Assembly: GCA_039800205.1 (NCBI GenBank) | Contig: JBDLRB010000193.1 | Span: forward strand, 1-7,939 | From: SYIM01 sp039800205 | GTDB taxonomy: Bacteria; Pseudomonadota; Gammaproteobacteria; Burkholderiales; Burkholderiaceae_E | Reading direction: 5' to 3' | Length of the DNA stretch: 7,939 nt | Shown here: one piece after another, positions 7,149 through 7,939 of the stretch | How positions within the stretch are numbered: the first letter of the stretch is position 1 | Layout of the letters: the number at the start of each line of letters is the position of its first letter | Position numbers and translations under genes: made by a program | Notes under the pieces: model-generated | What the model was told of the DNA's origin: nothing | The model's database searches: none | Seen by the model: only the letters and a program-made list of their open reading frames with translations

Positions 7149-7939
7149 ATATCGCATCGGTTCCAGTCACTGAACTCAGACGTCGACCTGCGCCGCCCGA
7201 CGGTGAGGGCAGTCTTCAGGTTGAGCTCGATCCGCGGGTGCGCATCGGCAATGCGCGGGTCTTTGCGGTGTATGGCAAGGGCGGGATCGGCAAGAGCACG
7301 ACCTCATCCAACCTGTCCGTGGCCTTCTCCAAGCTCGGCAAGCGGGTCCTGCAGATCGGCTGTGACCCCAAGCACGATTCCACCTTCACGCTGACCAAAA
7401 AACTGCAGCCTACCGTCATCGACGTGCTGGAGTCGGTCGATTTCCATCCCGAGGAATTGCGCGTCGAGGATTTCGTGGTCGAAGGGTACAACGGCGTGCT
7501 CTGTGTCGAAGCGGGCGGGCCGCCCGCAGGCACCGGATGCGGCGGCTACGTTGTGGGTCAGACGGTCAAGCTGCTGAAGGAACACCATCTGCTCGATGAG
7601 ACCGATGTCGTCATCTTCGATGTGCTGGGCGATGTCGTCTGCGGCGGTTTTGCCGCGCCGCTGCAGCATGCCGAGCGTGCCCTGATCGTCGCGGCCAATG
7701 ACTTCGACTCGATCTTCGCGATGAATCGAATTGTCCAGGCCATTGGCGCCAAGGCGAAAAACTATCGTGTGCGCCTTGGTGGAGTGATCGCCAATCGCAG
7801 CGCGCAGACCGATCAGATCGATCGCTTCGCCGATCGTGTGGGTCTCAATCGATTGGCCCATTTTCCTGATCTCGATGTCATTCGCCGCAGCCGGCTGAAG
7901 AAGGCCACCTTGTTCGAGATGGAGCCTTCGCCCGAGCTC
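7145..7939 (+). CDS. bchL: Dark-operative protochlorophyllide reductase iron-sulfur ATP-binding protein BchL (3' end outside window)
   Basis: BchL is the NifH-like homodimeric reductase of DPOR. It binds MgATP and passes electrons from its intersubunit [4Fe-4S] cluster to the BchN-BchB component. The frame is open to the last base, giving 265 residues. The family is about 295-305, so some 30-40 C-terminal residues are missing. The P-loop GKGGIGKST is at 44-52, with K45 as the deviant Walker A lysine and K50 as the standard one. CDPKHDST is at 73-80. C132 (PPAGTGCGGYVV) and C166 (GDVVCGGFAAP) match the cluster ligands (NifH C97 and C132). The last visible block, DVIRRSRLKKATLFEME, is family-typical. 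About 36 residues precede the first beta strand, a tail also seen in Rhodobacter BchL. The downstream gene is expected to be bchM, which is not visible here. Confidence 0.98.
   Translation, partial: MNIASVPVTELRRRPAPPDGEGSLQVELDPRVRIGNARVFAVYGKGGIGKSTTSSNLSVAFSKLGKRVLQIGCDPKHDSTFTLTKKLQPTVIDVLESVDFHPEELRVEDFVVEGYNGVLCVEAGGPPAGTGCGGYVVGQTVKLLKEHHLLDETDVVIFDVLGDVVCGGFAAPLQHAERALIVAANDFDSIFAMNRIVQAIGAKAKNYRVRLGGVIANRSAQTDQIDRFADRVGLNRLAHFPDLDVIRRSRLKKATLFEMEPSPEL

Noticed and set aside
7145..7939. bchL read as nitrogenase iron protein NifH, or BchX of chlorophyllide reductase
   Set aside because: The N-terminal tail, the GEGSLQVELD segment, the VVIFDVLGDVVCGGFAAPLQHA block and the position after bchH all fit BchL. 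The neighbours are DPOR genes bchN and bchB, not nifDK or bchYZ.

Overview
The window is a GC-rich, gap-free stretch of five co-directional plus-strand genes that I recognise as the bchF-bchN-bchB-bchH-bchL part of a photosynthesis gene cluster. It encodes (bacterio)chlorophyll biosynthesis. This gene order, with bchM, lhaA and puhA usually following, is typical of anoxygenic phototrophic Proteobacteria (purple bacteria). BchF points to bacteriochlorophyll a or b synthesis rather than plant-type chlorophyll. GC-rich codon use and the protein sequences fit a purple proteobacterium. I cannot place it more finely with confidence; a gamma- or betaproteobacterium is a guess.

Layout: 1-381 is the 3' part of bchF, whose start lies upstream. 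378-1721 is bchN, 1718-3295 is bchB, 3285-7148 is bchH, and 7145-7939 is bchL, which runs off the right edge. Every junction is an overlap: 4 nt ATGA overlaps at bchF/bchN, bchN/bchB and bchH/bchL, and 11 nt at bchB/bchH. Each internal start has a purine-rich Shine-Dalgarno-like sequence inside the preceding gene. There is no intergenic DNA, and I see no terminator, RNA gene, mobile element, CRISPR array or attachment site. The operon promoter is not in the window.

How the genes work together: BchH is the large porphyrin-binding subunit of magnesium chelatase. It acts with BchI and BchD, which are not here, to insert Mg2+ into protoporphyrin IX. After further steps, the dark-operative protochlorophyllide oxidoreductase (DPOR) reduces ring D of protochlorophyllide. 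BchL is its ATP-dependent iron-sulfur reductase, and BchN and BchB form the catalytic component. BchF later hydrates the C3-vinyl group on the branch to bacteriochlorophyll. All the ligand and catalytic residues I could check are present: BchN C29/C54/C115, BchB D36 and D282, BchL P-loop and C132/C166. The genes therefore look intact and functional.

This is a well-characterised pathway and I found no convincing new system. The points worth a second look are modest: the completely overlapping operon with a chelatase gene inserted among the reductase genes, a Pro-Glu repeat linker in BchB, a four-cysteine motif in BchH, the N-terminal tail of BchL, an ambiguous bchH start, and a high density of GATC.
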